From Liolophura sinensis (taxonomy: Eukaryota; Mollusca; Polyplacophora; Chitonida; Chitonidae), in NCBI RefSeq assembly GCF_032854445.1, contig NC_088295.1, positions 56,277,249 to 56,341,248 on the forward strand: a stretch of DNA of 64,000 nt, written 5' to 3'. The notes below the pieces were generated by a model. That model was not told where the DNA came from, did not search any database, and was given only the letters and a program-made list of their open reading frames with translations. The position numbers and the translations under genes were made by a program. Positions 51,501-62,412 of this stretch are shown one piece after another. Within the stretch, counting starts at the first letter, position 1, and each line of letters starts with the position of its first letter.

Positions 51501-51543
51501 GACCGTGGCAGATAAACACCCCTACAGCCAAATGCGTTACTGA
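42504..51543 (+). CDS. Cys-rich single-pass receptor with NPxY/YxxM tail (six exons)
   Basis: Predicted 327-residue type I membrane protein. Exons: 42504-42576 (signal peptide, start in the good context aaccatgg), 44697-44936 (Cys-rich ectodomain, 80 residues with 9 Cys), 47167-47205 (13-residue linker), 47563-47727 (Ser/Thr-rich stalk), 48869-48956 (transmembrane, ending WKRR), 51165-51543 (tail and stop). Junction phases run 1-1-1-1-2 and all introns are GT-AG. The transmembrane exon has the same 88-bp length and phase as in the lectin receptors and also opens with Asp and closes with WKRR, so the two gene types probably share ancestry. The ectodomain contains HCPKGNRVLITSV, faintly like the opening of an SUEL domain, but I do not assign it. 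It is divergent from copy 2 (24073-32252) and convergent with copy 3. A possible AATAAA lies at 52020-52025. Exons are inferred from phase and splice signals. Confidence 0.72.
43641..43848. repeat. 48-bp minisatellite in the first intron of the plus-strand receptor
   Basis: Four near-perfect 48-bp units starting gacatttgtataccatccgt, then a partial fifth. Frames are open on both strands (plus-strand unit DICIPSVNHLHMRQNI). It lies between the signal exon (42504-42576) and the Cys-rich exon (44697-44936). Confidence 0.88.
44697..44936 (+). CDS. Cys-rich ectodomain exon of the plus-strand receptor
   Basis: Acceptor ttctgttcacag, donor G|gtatgt, phase 1-1, 240 bp. Nine cysteines, including a CC pair and a C-x-x-C, with a Trp near the start (ICVWTGASGHCPKG). 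I do not recognise the family. Its place between signal peptide and stalk matches the lectin exon of the neighbouring genes. Confidence 0.66.
45868..46925 (+). repeat. 23-bp minisatellite, about 46 units
   Basis: A unit such as gtgtcaatgccaggtttgtg plus cct repeats every 23 bp for over 1 kb. The unit has no stop in any plus-strand frame and 23 is not a multiple of three, so all three plus frames stay open and every frame yields the same Cys/Val-rich periodic peptide. It lies in the intron after the Cys-rich exon of the plus-strand receptor. I treat it as non-coding. Confidence 0.9.
47262..47358 (+). repeat. SINE 3'-domain fragment in the plus-strand receptor
   Basis: Reads ccaccatgatgctgaccggc then ataagtgaaactttcttgaa and tacggcgtaat. 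It lies in the intron between the 39-bp and 165-bp exons, same strand as the gene. Confidence 0.6.
47795..47990 (-). repeat. SINE fragment in the plus-strand receptor intron
   Basis: tttatttatttgattaagtt followed by taacgtaatactcaagcg and a gtaaaccacctgctagtgac block. Tail side of a diverged SINE. Confidence 0.55.
48508..48715 (+). mobile_element. tRNA-headed SINE in the plus-strand receptor intron
   Basis: Head ggccgagttgttagcgtgct (box A-like) and gagttcaaatcc (box B-like), with a 3' end cgctgagtaccgcataaaac followed by an A-rich tail with aaataaatg. It lies between the stalk exon (47563-47727) and the transmembrane exon (48869-48956), and could carry its own RNA polymerase III promoter. 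Confidence 0.72.
49818..50018. repeat. About 66-bp tandem repeat, three units
   Basis: Three diverged units beginning caaatgctcgctccttgaga, caaatgtccgctccttgata and caaacacgcgttccttgaga. The array stops about 40 bp before the block homologous to unit 1 (50,058 onward). It may mark the breakpoint of the unit 1 deletion. Confidence 0.7.
51165..51543 (+). CDS. Tail exon of the plus-strand receptor
   Basis: About 126 intracellular residues. Motifs in order: NPLF (NPxF), LTYDTA, SYLTPI and GYCTPL (both Y-x-x-P, Crk-type SH2 sites), NPLYEVL (NPxY, PTB-domain or endocytic site), YSQM (Y-x-x-M, PI3-kinase p85-type site). The acceptor is a tandem NAGNAG (ttagcag, 51159-51164), so splicing at 51162 or 51165 would add or omit one serine while keeping frame. 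The kinase-substrate reading is inference from motif knowledge. Confidence 0.74.
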
Positions 51544-51566
51544 CTTTTACCACTGTAAAAGGACAA

Positions 51567-51884
51567 TTGTATACATCAGTCCGGTTCTTCATGATAATTA
51601 TTAACGTAGAATTACAGCCTGAAAAATTTGAATGCGCGTACGTGTTGGAGACAAGCTCCACACTTTCTGCAAGGACGCTAGGGGAGTATGCTGCCTCAGT
51701 GAAGCACTATGCCAAAGATAACAGGCATGACACTACACTCACCTATGCAGTACACAAACATCTCATCGACAAGTATACTTGTTCTTGCCCTATTAAGCTT
51801 TCGTACAATTTCTGCGAAGTATTGCGTCCAGAAACAGGCTCCATACTTAAATGTGACTCTAGCAACTCTCACATACGAGAATGA
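51567..51884 (+). mobile_element. Possible retroelement endonuclease-like relic
   Basis: Open frame containing YVLETSSTLSARTLGEYAAS, KHYAKDNRHD and LTYAVHKHLIDK. This resembles GIY-YIG-type endonuclease tails of retroelements (Y.GET.RTL..RL.EH, followed later by an H-rich AVH block), with key residues changed. It lies directly after the plus-strand receptor stop, probably in its 3' UTR. Weak call; it may be chance. Confidence 0.3.
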
Positions 51885-52019
51885 ACTCAAAGATTACATT
51901 CCATGGTAAAGTGTACTATAGGAACAGCAGGCTACTCATAGCCTATTTACGTCACACTGAGTGTTAACCATTATAAACGGTGTTTTTGTTATCTGAATAT
52001 AGGTATAGTGTAATTTTAG

Positions 52020-52025
52020 AATAAA
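52020..52025 (+). terminator. Possible polyadenylation signal of the plus-strand receptor
   Basis: AATAAA about 480 bp after the stop at 51543. No cleavage-site evidence is available from sequence alone. Confidence 0.3.
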
Positions 52026-52261
52026 TGCACGCAGTTGTGAATATAATACTAGAAAACAATGCGACAAGATAGAAGTGTGCTTAAAAGTGTCAATGTGGTC
52101 AAAATAAACATAGGATGTATACATTAGAATTCAACAATACAACACGAATAAATGCATTTTCCGATGCAGTTTTGCTAATTCCTCTGCCGTTTTATTGTAA
52201 TAACAAATAGTACCAATATTGGATGTCTGTTGCAGCCATTCTCATATTAATTATATTTATA

Positions 52262-52506
52262 AATTTTTTTTTTATCTTATTGGTGTTTTAAGCCGTATTC
52301 AAGAGTATTTCACTTATACGATGGCGGCCAGCATTATCGTGGATGAGACAGAGCAGAACCCAGAGGAAAACCACGATCATCCGCAAGATGCTGCCAGACC
52401 TTCCCACGTACCTGCGGAGAGGTAGCCAGCATGAACTGCGCTTGAACTTACAGGCTCCTGGGTCATTCGCCGTGCTGACGTGCTACCCCACTCGGCCACG
52501 GAGGCC
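52262..52506 (-). mobile_element. tRNA-headed SINE, minus orientation (unit 2 copy)
   Basis: Duplicate of 20262-20512, with few differences. It lies in the 3' flank of the plus-strand receptor. Confidence 0.75.
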
Positions 52507-53460
52507 TGCATCTTAGTTTTATCTTAATATCTCAAATTTATGCTATTTGTTATCTATAAGCATCAAACTGCACACGTACTTATATTATTATATCTCTTTC
52601 TTGTCATGCGTAATATAAATAACCAGATGGGCCGCTGAGAGGTAATAATGGGTTGTAATTAAAATGATCATTTAACCGGACAGGACTTTGCAGCACAAGT
52701 AAAGATTTTCACTATGGGCTGATTAGTGATTTAGAATGTTGTGAGGAGACGGTTGTCGATGAATATACCTTGTCTAAAACTGTATCACCTAAAGCGAGAG
52801 TATCCCAAGGATCAGTTCCAAGACTCCTGCTGTTTGTAGTATAATTTGTCACATATATTTTATTTACGCTATACTGATACGTCCGCGTTGAGGTTAATGG
52901 GTGGAGGAAATCGGAGTGCTCGACGTAAGGTTCGAAAAGTAGCTGTTTCAGCAGCTCAAAGCCGGTGTCTAGGTTAGTTTACAAAATCGTTTTTAATTTG
53001 CATAAAACTTGCCCAATAACTTGATGATATGAGATAACCCATATCAACACGGTTTGTTCACATTGTTGTTTGCCAACATAACCAAGACTATCTTGTTTTT
53101 TTAGAGAATTTTTATTTTAACAAATGTAAGCAAAATGGTACAAAATAGCCCAGCAGAAATACATCAGGTCGGAAGAAAGCTTTAAAGAGTATTTTGTTTA
53201 ATGTGTCGACAAAAATTTATTACTATTTGCATTTCGTTTAATGTAATTAAATCAAAAATTTTAGAAAATTGGTAAAATATAGATTTTAAAATGTCCATAA
53301 TTATTATCTCCCTGATTATTCCAATTATCGACTGATAATTTCAAAATGTTTAAACATTTCCCTAATGGTATACAAAAGCTGCAGGCATAATTATGTTGGA
53401 TTCTGCTCGGCATAATTAAAAGTAGACGTGTGAATGATGTGCACTTCTTCAATCGGTACT

Positions 53461-53820
53461 GGCCCGGATAGCACAGTTGGTAGAGCGTCCGCTTCGGGGC
53501 CGGTAGATCTAGAATCAATCCTTGATCGAGTCACACCTAAGACTTTATAAGAGGAAGTTGTAACTTCCTCGTTTGGTGTTCAGCATGAAAGGGATAGTGC
53601 AACGACTGGTTGTCCCGTATCAATATAATTGCTTGGGCGGGACGGCTTACTTGCCTTCGGTAAGTCGTCTCAGTGAAGCAGCACTAAATAAAAGAGCGGT
53701 AGAAATCCGTCCTGCAACAAGGAGGCACATTACACGTGCATGCACCCTAAGGATTCCTTCGTCGTCATATGACTGAAAAATTGTTGAGTACGACGTTCAA
53801 CCCCAAGCACTCACTCACTC
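53461..53820 (+). mobile_element. tRNA-headed SINE, duplicate of 21461-21820
   Basis: Same head, body and 3' domain, flanked by cttcaatcgg and ctttaaatgg, decayed forms of the unit 1 target duplication. Adjacent to the start of unit 3. Confidence 0.8.
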
Positions 53821-54852
53821 TTTAAATGGCTGCTGAGAAGTTACGTACATGTACTTATATGTTCGATGTATAAAATCACTATGTTCCATCCACTAAAAAT
53901 AATTTAACAAAACCCATTTAATCCGATATTTTGCATGCATGTAGCCTGAATATGCATTGTCCTAACCCTTGGCTTTTGTTGTTGTTTCATTGAAATGACG
54001 ATCACGACGAAAGAGTGACGTACGCTCACATATTATTCCTGGTACTGTTGTGGCAAACTGACGACTTTATCTGCGCAACACAAAGACCCATTAGATTTAC
54101 ACAAAATGCGATCGCTGTGGGTTCAATTCTCGACTATCATCCTGTGTCATTGAGTGTACATGTGCTGAGGGCCTTCAGACAAACCCCATAAACGTCTACT
54201 CTTCGACATATTGACTTCAGGAGGTGTCAAAGGCGGATATATGACAGTCGATCTCCAGATTTTTGCTTTTCAAAACTTGGACACTCAGCATCCTAGTGTA
54301 CACAAATGGCCGAGTGCCTCCTGTGGGCGTGTAACATTGTACACACTCATCTCCATGCTTTAAGCAATGTCATCAGGGTTTGAAATCCCCACGTGCTTCT
54401 ACAATACAAAAACTAGTTTTACTTTGCGTGTGTCTGAATTCCACAGTTTTACTCCGTTTGAAAATGTGAAATCTGGATATTTTTAAGGAGGTGCATTTTA
54501 AAAATAAGCACAGGCTATTAAATCGGATAGTTTATTTTTCTCCTTTGTTTCAGCCTTGGTTGTGCCATAACCTAAGGCATTACTAAGCTATAGGCATAAC
54601 TCCTGTACGCAGACCAGTGAGGCCAGTATAGGGATTAACGTTCATAATATGACATGTGGAGGACTAACCATTCTACTGTTAGAGGGATAGGGCTTCGGTG
54701 GTTTGTATTGAACAATGTTTCGCCAATCACACACGTGATCTTCGAATACATACCTGGAACGTTCGTTATTCGGTTGAAGATTGGTTTGTGAATGTCTGAA
54801 TCGACGCTTCGATTGACAAGCGTACAAGAAAGTTTTGACACTCAGTGTCAGT

Positions 54853-55109
54853 TTAAGTATATTTATTTATTTATTTGATTGGTGATTTTCCCCTTTCTAA
54901 AAAGTGTAGCTGTTGCCAGCATCAAGGTGGGGGAAATGAAAACCCGGCACTGCCAGGGGGAAACCGATGGCTATCTACAGGTTGCCGGTGGACCTTTCCA
55001 CATACGACCGGAGAGGAAGCATGAGCTGGACATAATCTCACCGCGACCACTGGTTAGAGGCTACCGGGTAATTATGTTGCACCAACACGCTAATCACTAG
55101 GCCGCGGAG
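54853..55109 (-). mobile_element. SINE, minus orientation (unit 3 copy)
   Basis: Orthologue of 1005-1256; same tail and tRNA-like head. Confidence 0.7.
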
Positions 55110-55770
55110 ACTCCTAAAATAAGAGTATGTGAACATGAATAACAGCAGTCATGTAGTGGAAATGCTGCGATCTGACTAAAACTTCTAAGTATCTCCTGCT
55201 TTCAGCCCACTTAAAATATGTAAGTTTATGTTTAGTCATCAAGTGCATAACAACAGGAAACGTGGTCCATATGAAATGTAAGATAAGCCTTTACATGCAA
55301 ATTACCAGAAGTACGACCCAAAACCTTGGCGCATGAAGTTGGTAGTTTTTATATTACCTGCCTGTTTCCCAATGGATGTGAAGACATTCGTTATGGTTTT
55401 GTTTTGATAATAAATGAGCATATTTGTTTTAAAACACGCCTCATTTTTTACACGTCTTGCTTAAGTTCCAGAAACATCCCTTCGTAATTTATGGAGATAT
55501 AGGAGAAATAACCAGGCATGTAAAACGTCATGCACATTTTGATAATAGAACATAGAATTTATAAAATTACAACTGTGAGACAGGATATATACATATAAAC
55601 AAAATGATGCACATAAAATTTGAGAAGGATAGTATATAGTCGTATGTTTTCATACAGTAACTAAATATTGCATAGTATCCCAAATTACATGATGAGTTAA
55701 CCAACAATGCAACAGGTGAGTCAACTGTGGAGAGTTGAGATCCATGCTTGCAAACCTAGAGATACTTGGA

Positions 55771-55776
55771 TTTATT
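55771..55776 (-). terminator. Possible polyadenylation signal of copy 3
   Basis: AATAAA on the minus strand, about 430 bp after the stop at 56207, in the same context as 1916-1921. Confidence 0.35.
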
Positions 55777-56206
55777 TATGAGCTTTGTAGACGTATAAAA
55801 ATTATTTAAAAGCAGTGAAATAATGTAGTATACACAAAGGACAAAACATTTTCCAAGAAGTTAAAAGGATGGAGACTTGGTTTCTAAAAGTCTTAATTTC
55901 CAATCATCGAATTTGAGTTGGACTCTTTGGAAAATCTTCTTGATTAATAAACCACTTAATTGCAGGCCGGCTAATGTGTATAGGGCGAGCCCTCAAAAGC
56001 AAACGTGATAGGACAGAACGAATTGAATAGGTAATATTCCAAAAGCCAATTGAATGCAGTAAGGAAAGTGTTTTCAGTCCTTGATGTACGTGGTCCAACT
56101 ACAAACGTCAAACAGCCACTTTTCCTTTCATGGAACAGCTTTTGAACTACTTATACTGCCACTGTCGCAATCCCTTACGTTCACAAGTCACCACCTTGGC
56201 AGTTAG

Positions 56207-56741
56207 TCAAGCGTCCAGATCTTGTTTTGCCCGTGTGTTAGCCCTGTTCAGAACATCATAAGGATTAGCCTCGGTCTCAGTCCTGGCTGGAACTGCCCTG
56301 CCTCGATGCAACTGATTATACGTCATGTCGACGTCAGCATTTCCCGTGACAGCGCCAATAACGTCATTAGAACTGCTCTCACCGTAAGAATGTCTGACCA
56401 CGTGATCGTAATCTCCATGCACTTTAAAATGTGCAGCTTCCCCTTGTACTCGGTCGTAGTCGCCATGGTGATTTGTTCTTGCGGCGGATCCAACCGAGAA
56501 TGCGGCGTCTCCTGAAGTGTTGGCCGCTCTTCCGGTTTTGTTCACCTTGGAGTACAAGTCGCTGACATTCGTCTCTGCAGCACGATTCCAGGGTGTGCCA
56601 TTGTCGTCTCTCTCAAGCTGGTACAGCGAGTATCGGGAGTTAATGTTGTCGTAACCAGCGTTGGGTCGGCTGACGATCTGTGCCTCCGTGACGTCATCAT
56701 CACGGTTGTCTGTTTGAGGAATAGGGGGCTTCTGTGCGGAC
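56207..56741 (-). CDS. Cytoplasmic tail exon of copy 3, multi-tyrosine
   Basis: Nearly identical to copies 1 and 2 outside the first dozen residues, with every tyrosine motif kept. The contrast with the diverged lectin exon of the same gene points to homogenisation of this end of the unit, or to strong constraint. Confidence 0.78.
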
Positions 56742-59700
56742 CTGACCAAAACAAACAAACGAAATCCATGGGTGACTTTGGCATTTAAAAGTTTACAAAC
56801 ACTTATGTGCTGAGTTTTTCAGTGGCAAGGTGATATTGTCCAATGCAGACGATTCCGACCTTGAACAGAGACGGTAAATTCTTCCGCTGCTATTTCTCTC
56901 GAGGCATTGGTGACAACAAGTGGTTGAGGTTGCTCGTGTCAATGTCTTAGTCCGTGGAACACAGCTTGTCTTCATCCAATATAACCAAGTTTCTACGTCA
57001 CGGATGGGAAAGTTCGTCAGTAACTTGCCTAAGGTCGATGGGGAAAAATGGCATTATAATTATGACGAATTCATGTGTTAGGCCGCAAATTTTACTTTCC
57101 ACTATAGTCCTTCAGACACCACAAAAAGTTTTCAGCACAGAGGAATATAGGAGAAATTCACCAAGTGTTATAACTAGAATGTTTTGACCTGGATCAAAAA
57201 TTGATCAAAAATTGATTAACGTTCCAATTTTGATGTTACCAAAATCTGGACGAATAATGGAATTACCGTCTTTTCCAGAGGAACACGAGTAGAACCCCGA
57301 TCACGACACACACCACCAGTCCTCCGATAACCCCGCCCACAATAGCACCGGTATCTGGGGAGAAAGAGAAACTTGTAGGACAAACTTCTGAAAATCACTT
57401 CTACAGTCTTTGGGTAATATACGAGTCTTTACAACCGTACCTGTGAAGAAATCTGGTCAAGATAACGAGAATTCTACCATGGATAATACCAAGATTGGTA
57501 AACATTTCCACATTTGTACATGTTCTCGCTCTCACTGCTTATGGTGCCTTAGTGACAATAGGTCGTCGCCGAAGCTCGTGTGGTCGTATATGCAGTCTAA
57601 CATTCGTTGAAGATCACTTGTCTTCCATCAACGTATGGCGTTCATCCTATTGAGACAAGTTTGTTTGTAACTCGCCAAATGTTAGTGGTTTATGCGGGGC
57701 TCTACGGTTTCCTCCACCCACAAAACTGACTTAAAAGAATCGTAATATTCAAAAAGTCTTGAGTATTACGTTAGTCAAAAATGAAATAATGAAATAAATA
57801 AATACATAGGTCTGGGTTTATTCCTTTGATTACTGTTAAATGTCATACTCAAAAATGTTTTGTTTGAGAATGTATATCAGTTTTATTGGTGGAAGATTCC
57901 AGAGGGCCCGGGATAAACCAACAACCTTTGGCTAGGTACTAACAAACTATCCATCATGTGACCTATACAGACAGGCATATTGCATACCATAGTGATAGGA
58001 AACAAGTGGTCCTCAACAAGTCCTTGTCATCAAAACCCAACGATTCCTGATAGCGGGTGAATCGGCAAATTCCATGTCCAAGAATGAGCCTTGGTTTAGT
58101 GGCTGTTGGTAACTGTTTTATTACCAACAAGATGATCTATCATTAAACATTTTGCAATCTGCATGGTACGACTACACTGCTCCTATTTTATTTTGTCTTA
58201 TTAGCGTACCATTTAGTTCCTCTTTTAAATTATAGATATCTCGAGTTGTACTTTCCAAAGAGAGGCCGTTATTTGGCAACGTGGTCTCGTATGACGTCAT
58301 AGTGGGTTGGTATGTCGTTGCTGAAAAACAAAAGAAAGTTGTCACTGTACCTAAACGGGGCCTTTGGTGTCAAACTAACTTAAAAGTTATGAAAAATACT
58401 GCTTACTTAACCCTGAAAATTATACGTTTTATTGACGAATTTTGCGTTGTCTTTGAGTAATACAAGGGTGATCTAGGAGTAAATTCGCACTGGTTGACTG
58501 AAATAGCTGAGTATAAATTATTAGAAACAGACATCGTTGAAAGCAGATCTGGCATCCACTCGGATGGCATTGATGTTGTTTTCATCACATTTATTTATTT
58601 ATTCGACCGTAATACTCAAGAGGTCAGTTTCATGGGTGGGGGAAGCAGGAGTGGCTGTGCAAAACCACCCACCCTGATCATTTGACTGATTAACACTCCT
58701 AAATGTTACCTAGAGATATGTACATCACATTGGATGGAAAACAAGTGGTCTTCAACCAACGTTAGGTTGTAGAAACGAGTGTCTTATTGTCACCAATCTC
58801 CCATGAACATTGAAAGCAGTGGAATCTACAAATTCCCTGTTCAAGGCTAGATTTGAACACACAGTTGACAAGAGTGAAAAGCATGCTCCTTAATTAACCA
58901 CTCGGCCAAAGAATGTTTCCCTTTGACGCTACATGCAAGACGCTGGTTGGAGCGATTCAAATCGTTCTTACCAGCCTTGAGTGATTGCTGTCACGGATAG
59001 AATAATTTGGTTAAATTTGTCTCAAAAACTTAAGGTAAAAGGACGGTAACACAAAACATTCTATACCAAACTGCTGTGCACATGATATTTTAATAGGGAA
59101 CTTAATTAATTTGGGTTCACGTTGTGCATGCAGTCTGTGGGCAAGACATTGACATCGTATACTGAGTACAAGAAACAATGGTCGATGGATTTTGTACTTT
59201 GATATTTATACCCTATTTATCATAGTATTTTGTGTTGGTCTTACAGAGCCCTGTAGGTGCAGCTGAGCAGTATGCAGGTATGCAGGAATTATTGCATAAT
59301 TGCATTTTATCGTCTACCAATGCTACAGGAAACTCATTTTTAAGAATGTTCATTGTTTCGTTTTATTCAGCTATAAAAAAAGCTATACAATATGCTTGCC
59401 CCAAATAAACCAAATAAGTTGTAGTTGTCCAAACAACAGAAAAAGTCTAAATTTCTATACCAGAAGCGGAAATCTAACTTACCGTTTGCCTTTATTGAAG
59501 ACGATTCTTCTGATCCTCCTGTCAAACCTACTGAGACTGTTGTTGTTGCAAGAGGAGGGCAAGTCCCTGACAACAATAACAGTCAATAATTTATACATAA
59601 AGGAAATTAAATCCGCACGGAAGTTTACTAGGTTATGAGAAAAAATTAATAGTTCAAAAATATGAAATTCTCACTGGAAACAACTGGAAAGAAGCTAAAC

Positions 59701-62412
59701 GAAGAATGCAACAATTGTACCGAATCTCAGTAGCACAAAGTATTTGTTTACGACCAACGTGATATATCTTAATCCAATAGTTTTATAACGTTAAAAGTAT
59801 ATCACTTCCAAAAATAAAAGTGAACAAGCGATACAACTTCCTGGCAACAATAAAAATCAACAACTGACACGAAAAGGAAATTAAATATAGACGGAAGTTT
59901 ACTAGGTTATGAGAAAAAGGAAAAAAACAAACATCTTAAATTCTCAATATAAATAAGCTAAATGACGATTCCCACGAAGGTCACAGTCACAATTTGTTGA
60001 CTTCAGTCGCCCGAAGTACTTTATGTTACGCCCAACGTGATATTTCATAATCCACCCATGGCGAGATTCAATGCTTTTAAAACGTTGAAATACACATCCA
60101 GATCATTCTGCTGATGTCAAAAGTATTGAGCACCTAAGTACCACTCGCCATTAATATGGACCTTTGTCGATGACACAAATCTTACAATGCTACCAGTAAT
60201 AGAGAAGCAGCCGTTTCCTTCAAACGACGGCGGAAAGCAATGGTTTATTTTGGGGTATGTTGTTTTCGTGATATTTGGTCATTAATGCGTGTAATTAACT
60301 TGTTATGTGGTATACAAATGCAATCAACACCCTGGCACTGTTATACCTAATTCTGCTTTGGTGCCTTAGGAGTTCTCCAAATGTGCTACTTTTTAAGCAC
60401 TTCCATGAACTGTTACAATAATGTCCTGTTAGAGATAAGTTGAGTTTCACTGGTCATATGTGATGATTTGTCATCTATTACGATGTCGTTGTTGCTCCAG
60501 TTTTATTCCGCATTCTGAGCTGTTTGTAATGCAGCTTGTATGCATTGTATGATAATAACACAAGGGAAGCGACAAATTTTTTTTATCAACATAATTCATA
60601 GGCTTGCTGATTACACGTACCAGAAGAAGTGCACGTATACGTGATGGATCGCACGCTGCTCTGGGTAGCCCCGGGATGGGTGAGATTACATGGATGCCCT
60701 ATGAATTTCCAAACAGCAGAATGAAGATCACACTCGCTTTGATCAGTGCAGTTTGTCTGTAACTCCTGACGGTCATCGTTTACATCTCTTACCCAGCTAC
60801 ATCGACTTGTGTTGCGCTGACAACATCGGTCAGGCACATCCCTGGATATAAGATACGAACAAACTTGGTCGCTTGGATCATACTGGTAGTACCTGACCTC
60901 TGTTATACAGATCTCTTGCAACTCGTCACACTCTAACATGTTGTGTGTCTGAGTAAATGTTGATGGTCCGTGACATGCGTCCGAGGTTTTCACTGAAAAA
61001 GATATAAACATAGGGTAAATCTAGGTATGATTCTATGCCAAAGAAAAACATATACGAACAAATCATGCAAGAATAGTGTGTATAGCCTGCATGGGGTGGC
61101 ATCACCTTAACCTATAGCTAATTAGTCCAACAGGCATGGTCCTATAATATATGAGTGAAATATTTTTGAGTACGGCATAAAACACCAGTCAAAAAATAAA
61201 TTCCATAGCACATACATTGGTATTATTACATCACACGACAATTTTTTTTAGGTTACGCAGGGATATTACATAACACGGCAATTTGTACTACATTAAATGG
61301 TGGGTGTTACATAACACGGCAATTTGTACTACATTAAATAGTGGATGTTACATTGATGGTGTATTATTACATACCCTCACCATATAACGCCGGCAGCCGT
61401 CGTTTAAGGAAATATTCTTGAGTACCGCGGAAAACACCCATAAATACATATTAAAACACAGCGTGGTGTAACAGGTTCGTCACGCGCACAGATGAAGGGC
61501 GGTGTTTATCTCTCAGCCTTGTCCCATACTCGTTTTGGTCATCAATGGAATTTTCTTCAGAACCATTTAACTATTTAACAAAGTTAAACTCTCTGTTTTT
61601 TTTTTCTTTTTTGACTCTTCAGTCGCGTAAGCTTGTATTTCATTTCCTTTGACTATTTACAAAGTGTTTTATAACTTTTGTCACTGGTCATAGCCTTAGG
61701 ACGGAACAGGGTGGACATGCCTAGGTGAATACATACATGTATAATATTGCTACATTTAGTATACTTCTTCAGAACTCGCTTCATGTTAGCGTTCTGTGTG
61801 TAGTGTTGTACGGCATATATACGTTTGTAAAGAGTGCCCTACTTAAATTCTAAAACAATGTACCTGTATGCACACGGACTGGGTTTGGTAACGCCTACAC
61901 AGTATAGTTACACTTACCTACGACTTGGCCGATCCATTTATGATCAGCGTGAGATCGTGTACATATTTATCACCATTCAGAGAAAATTCTATTGATGTCA
62001 TTTGTTAAAATGCCAAACAGACAAAACCGAATATGAGTGGGTACATCGGTTTCATATACTCCCGCAATCAAGGCCTAAGGCGTGGAATGTATCCGCAAGT
62101 CAGGGGCAAAACGAGCAGATGCAAAATGTAAACAAAAAGGGAGACAACTTTGCACAAAATTCGTCCGTTAATTTTTTTATTGGCTTCGCCTCGGAAAAAT
62201 ATTATCGACCTCAGCCAAATATTTACCCGTGTACCCCCCACCCCCCAAAGGCCGTCATATAACTAATAATATATACACATGTATGCATATTGTGTCACGC
62301 ACCTTTTAAAACACTTACCTTCAACATCTACAGAACATACTTGCAGTCCAGCTGTCAGAATCGTCAGGAAGATTGGCATATACATGGACGGTTGCCCTCT
62401 AATACGACACAT
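56207..62412 (-). CDS. SUEL-lectin-like transmembrane receptor, copy 3 (six exons, diverged lectin)
   Basis: Exons 5' to 3': 62412-62319 (signal peptide), 60992-60621 (lectin-like), 59566-59483 (Ser/Thr stalk), 58320-58210 (Thr-rich stalk, one unit), 57354-57267 (transmembrane), 56741-56207 (tail and stop); about 427 residues. All junctions are GT-AG and all lengths match copy 1. By eye the lectin exon shares about 60% of residues with copy 1, while the tail is about 95% identical. The DPC motif of copies 1 and 2 is HPC here. Cysteine positions, the NTSRCSWVR stretch and the closing SSVRSITYTCTSS block are kept. The upstream in-frame ATG seen in copies 1 and 2 is GTG here, which fixes the shared start at 62412. 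A possible polyadenylation signal lies at 55771-55776. The gene runs convergently with the plus-strand receptor ending at 51543. Confidence 0.82.
57835..58145 (-). mobile_element. Diverged SINE-like repeat (unit 3)
   Basis: Orthologue of 4370-4690, in the same intron position of copy 3. Confidence 0.5.
58588..58912 (-). mobile_element. SINE, full in unit 3, internally deleted in units 1 and 2
   Basis: Runs from a tttatttatttattcgaccg tail to a minus-strand head ttggccgagtggttaattaa. At 5145-5225 and 27000-27080 only the tail-side 80 bp remain, joined to the same downstream sequence (cttgagtgattgctgtca). The shared deletion groups units 1 and 2. Confidence 0.68.
60621..60992 (-). CDS. Lectin-like exon of copy 3
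   Basis: 372 bp, phase 1-1, acceptor tttttcag, donor G|gtacgt. The fold-determining cysteines and both sequons are kept, but most of the region between QCDL-like and SSVRS is replaced, and DPC becomes HPC. If DPC contributes to ligand contact as in canonical SUEL lectins, specificity here probably differs. Confidence 0.76.

Larger units (their letters stand above)
21891..53887. repeat. Tandem segmental duplication, unit 2 (fullest copy)
   Basis: This unit begins with the same sequence as position 1 and ends where unit 3 starts. About 21,891-38,000 aligns with unit 1 from 1 to about 18,380, and 50,058-53,887 aligns with 18,590-21,890. The middle, about 38,100-50,050, has no counterpart in the window and holds the first five exons of the plus-strand receptor. 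Unit 2 has private changes: a six-unit stalk minisatellite (26465-26706), a SINE at 36126-36360, and loss of about 150 bp downstream of the lectin receptor stop codon (near 23,700). Confidence 0.88.
51544..56206. other. Convergent intergenic region spanning the unit 2/3 boundary
   Basis: Holds the endonuclease-like relic (51567-51884), SINEs at 52262-52506, 53461-53820 and 54853-55109, and the start of unit 3 at about 53,888. Short conserved frames near 54,635-54,841 (also 22,637-22,843) have no recognisable domain. The matching stretch of unit 1 is 19,962-21,890 continuing into 1-2344. Confidence 0.5.
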
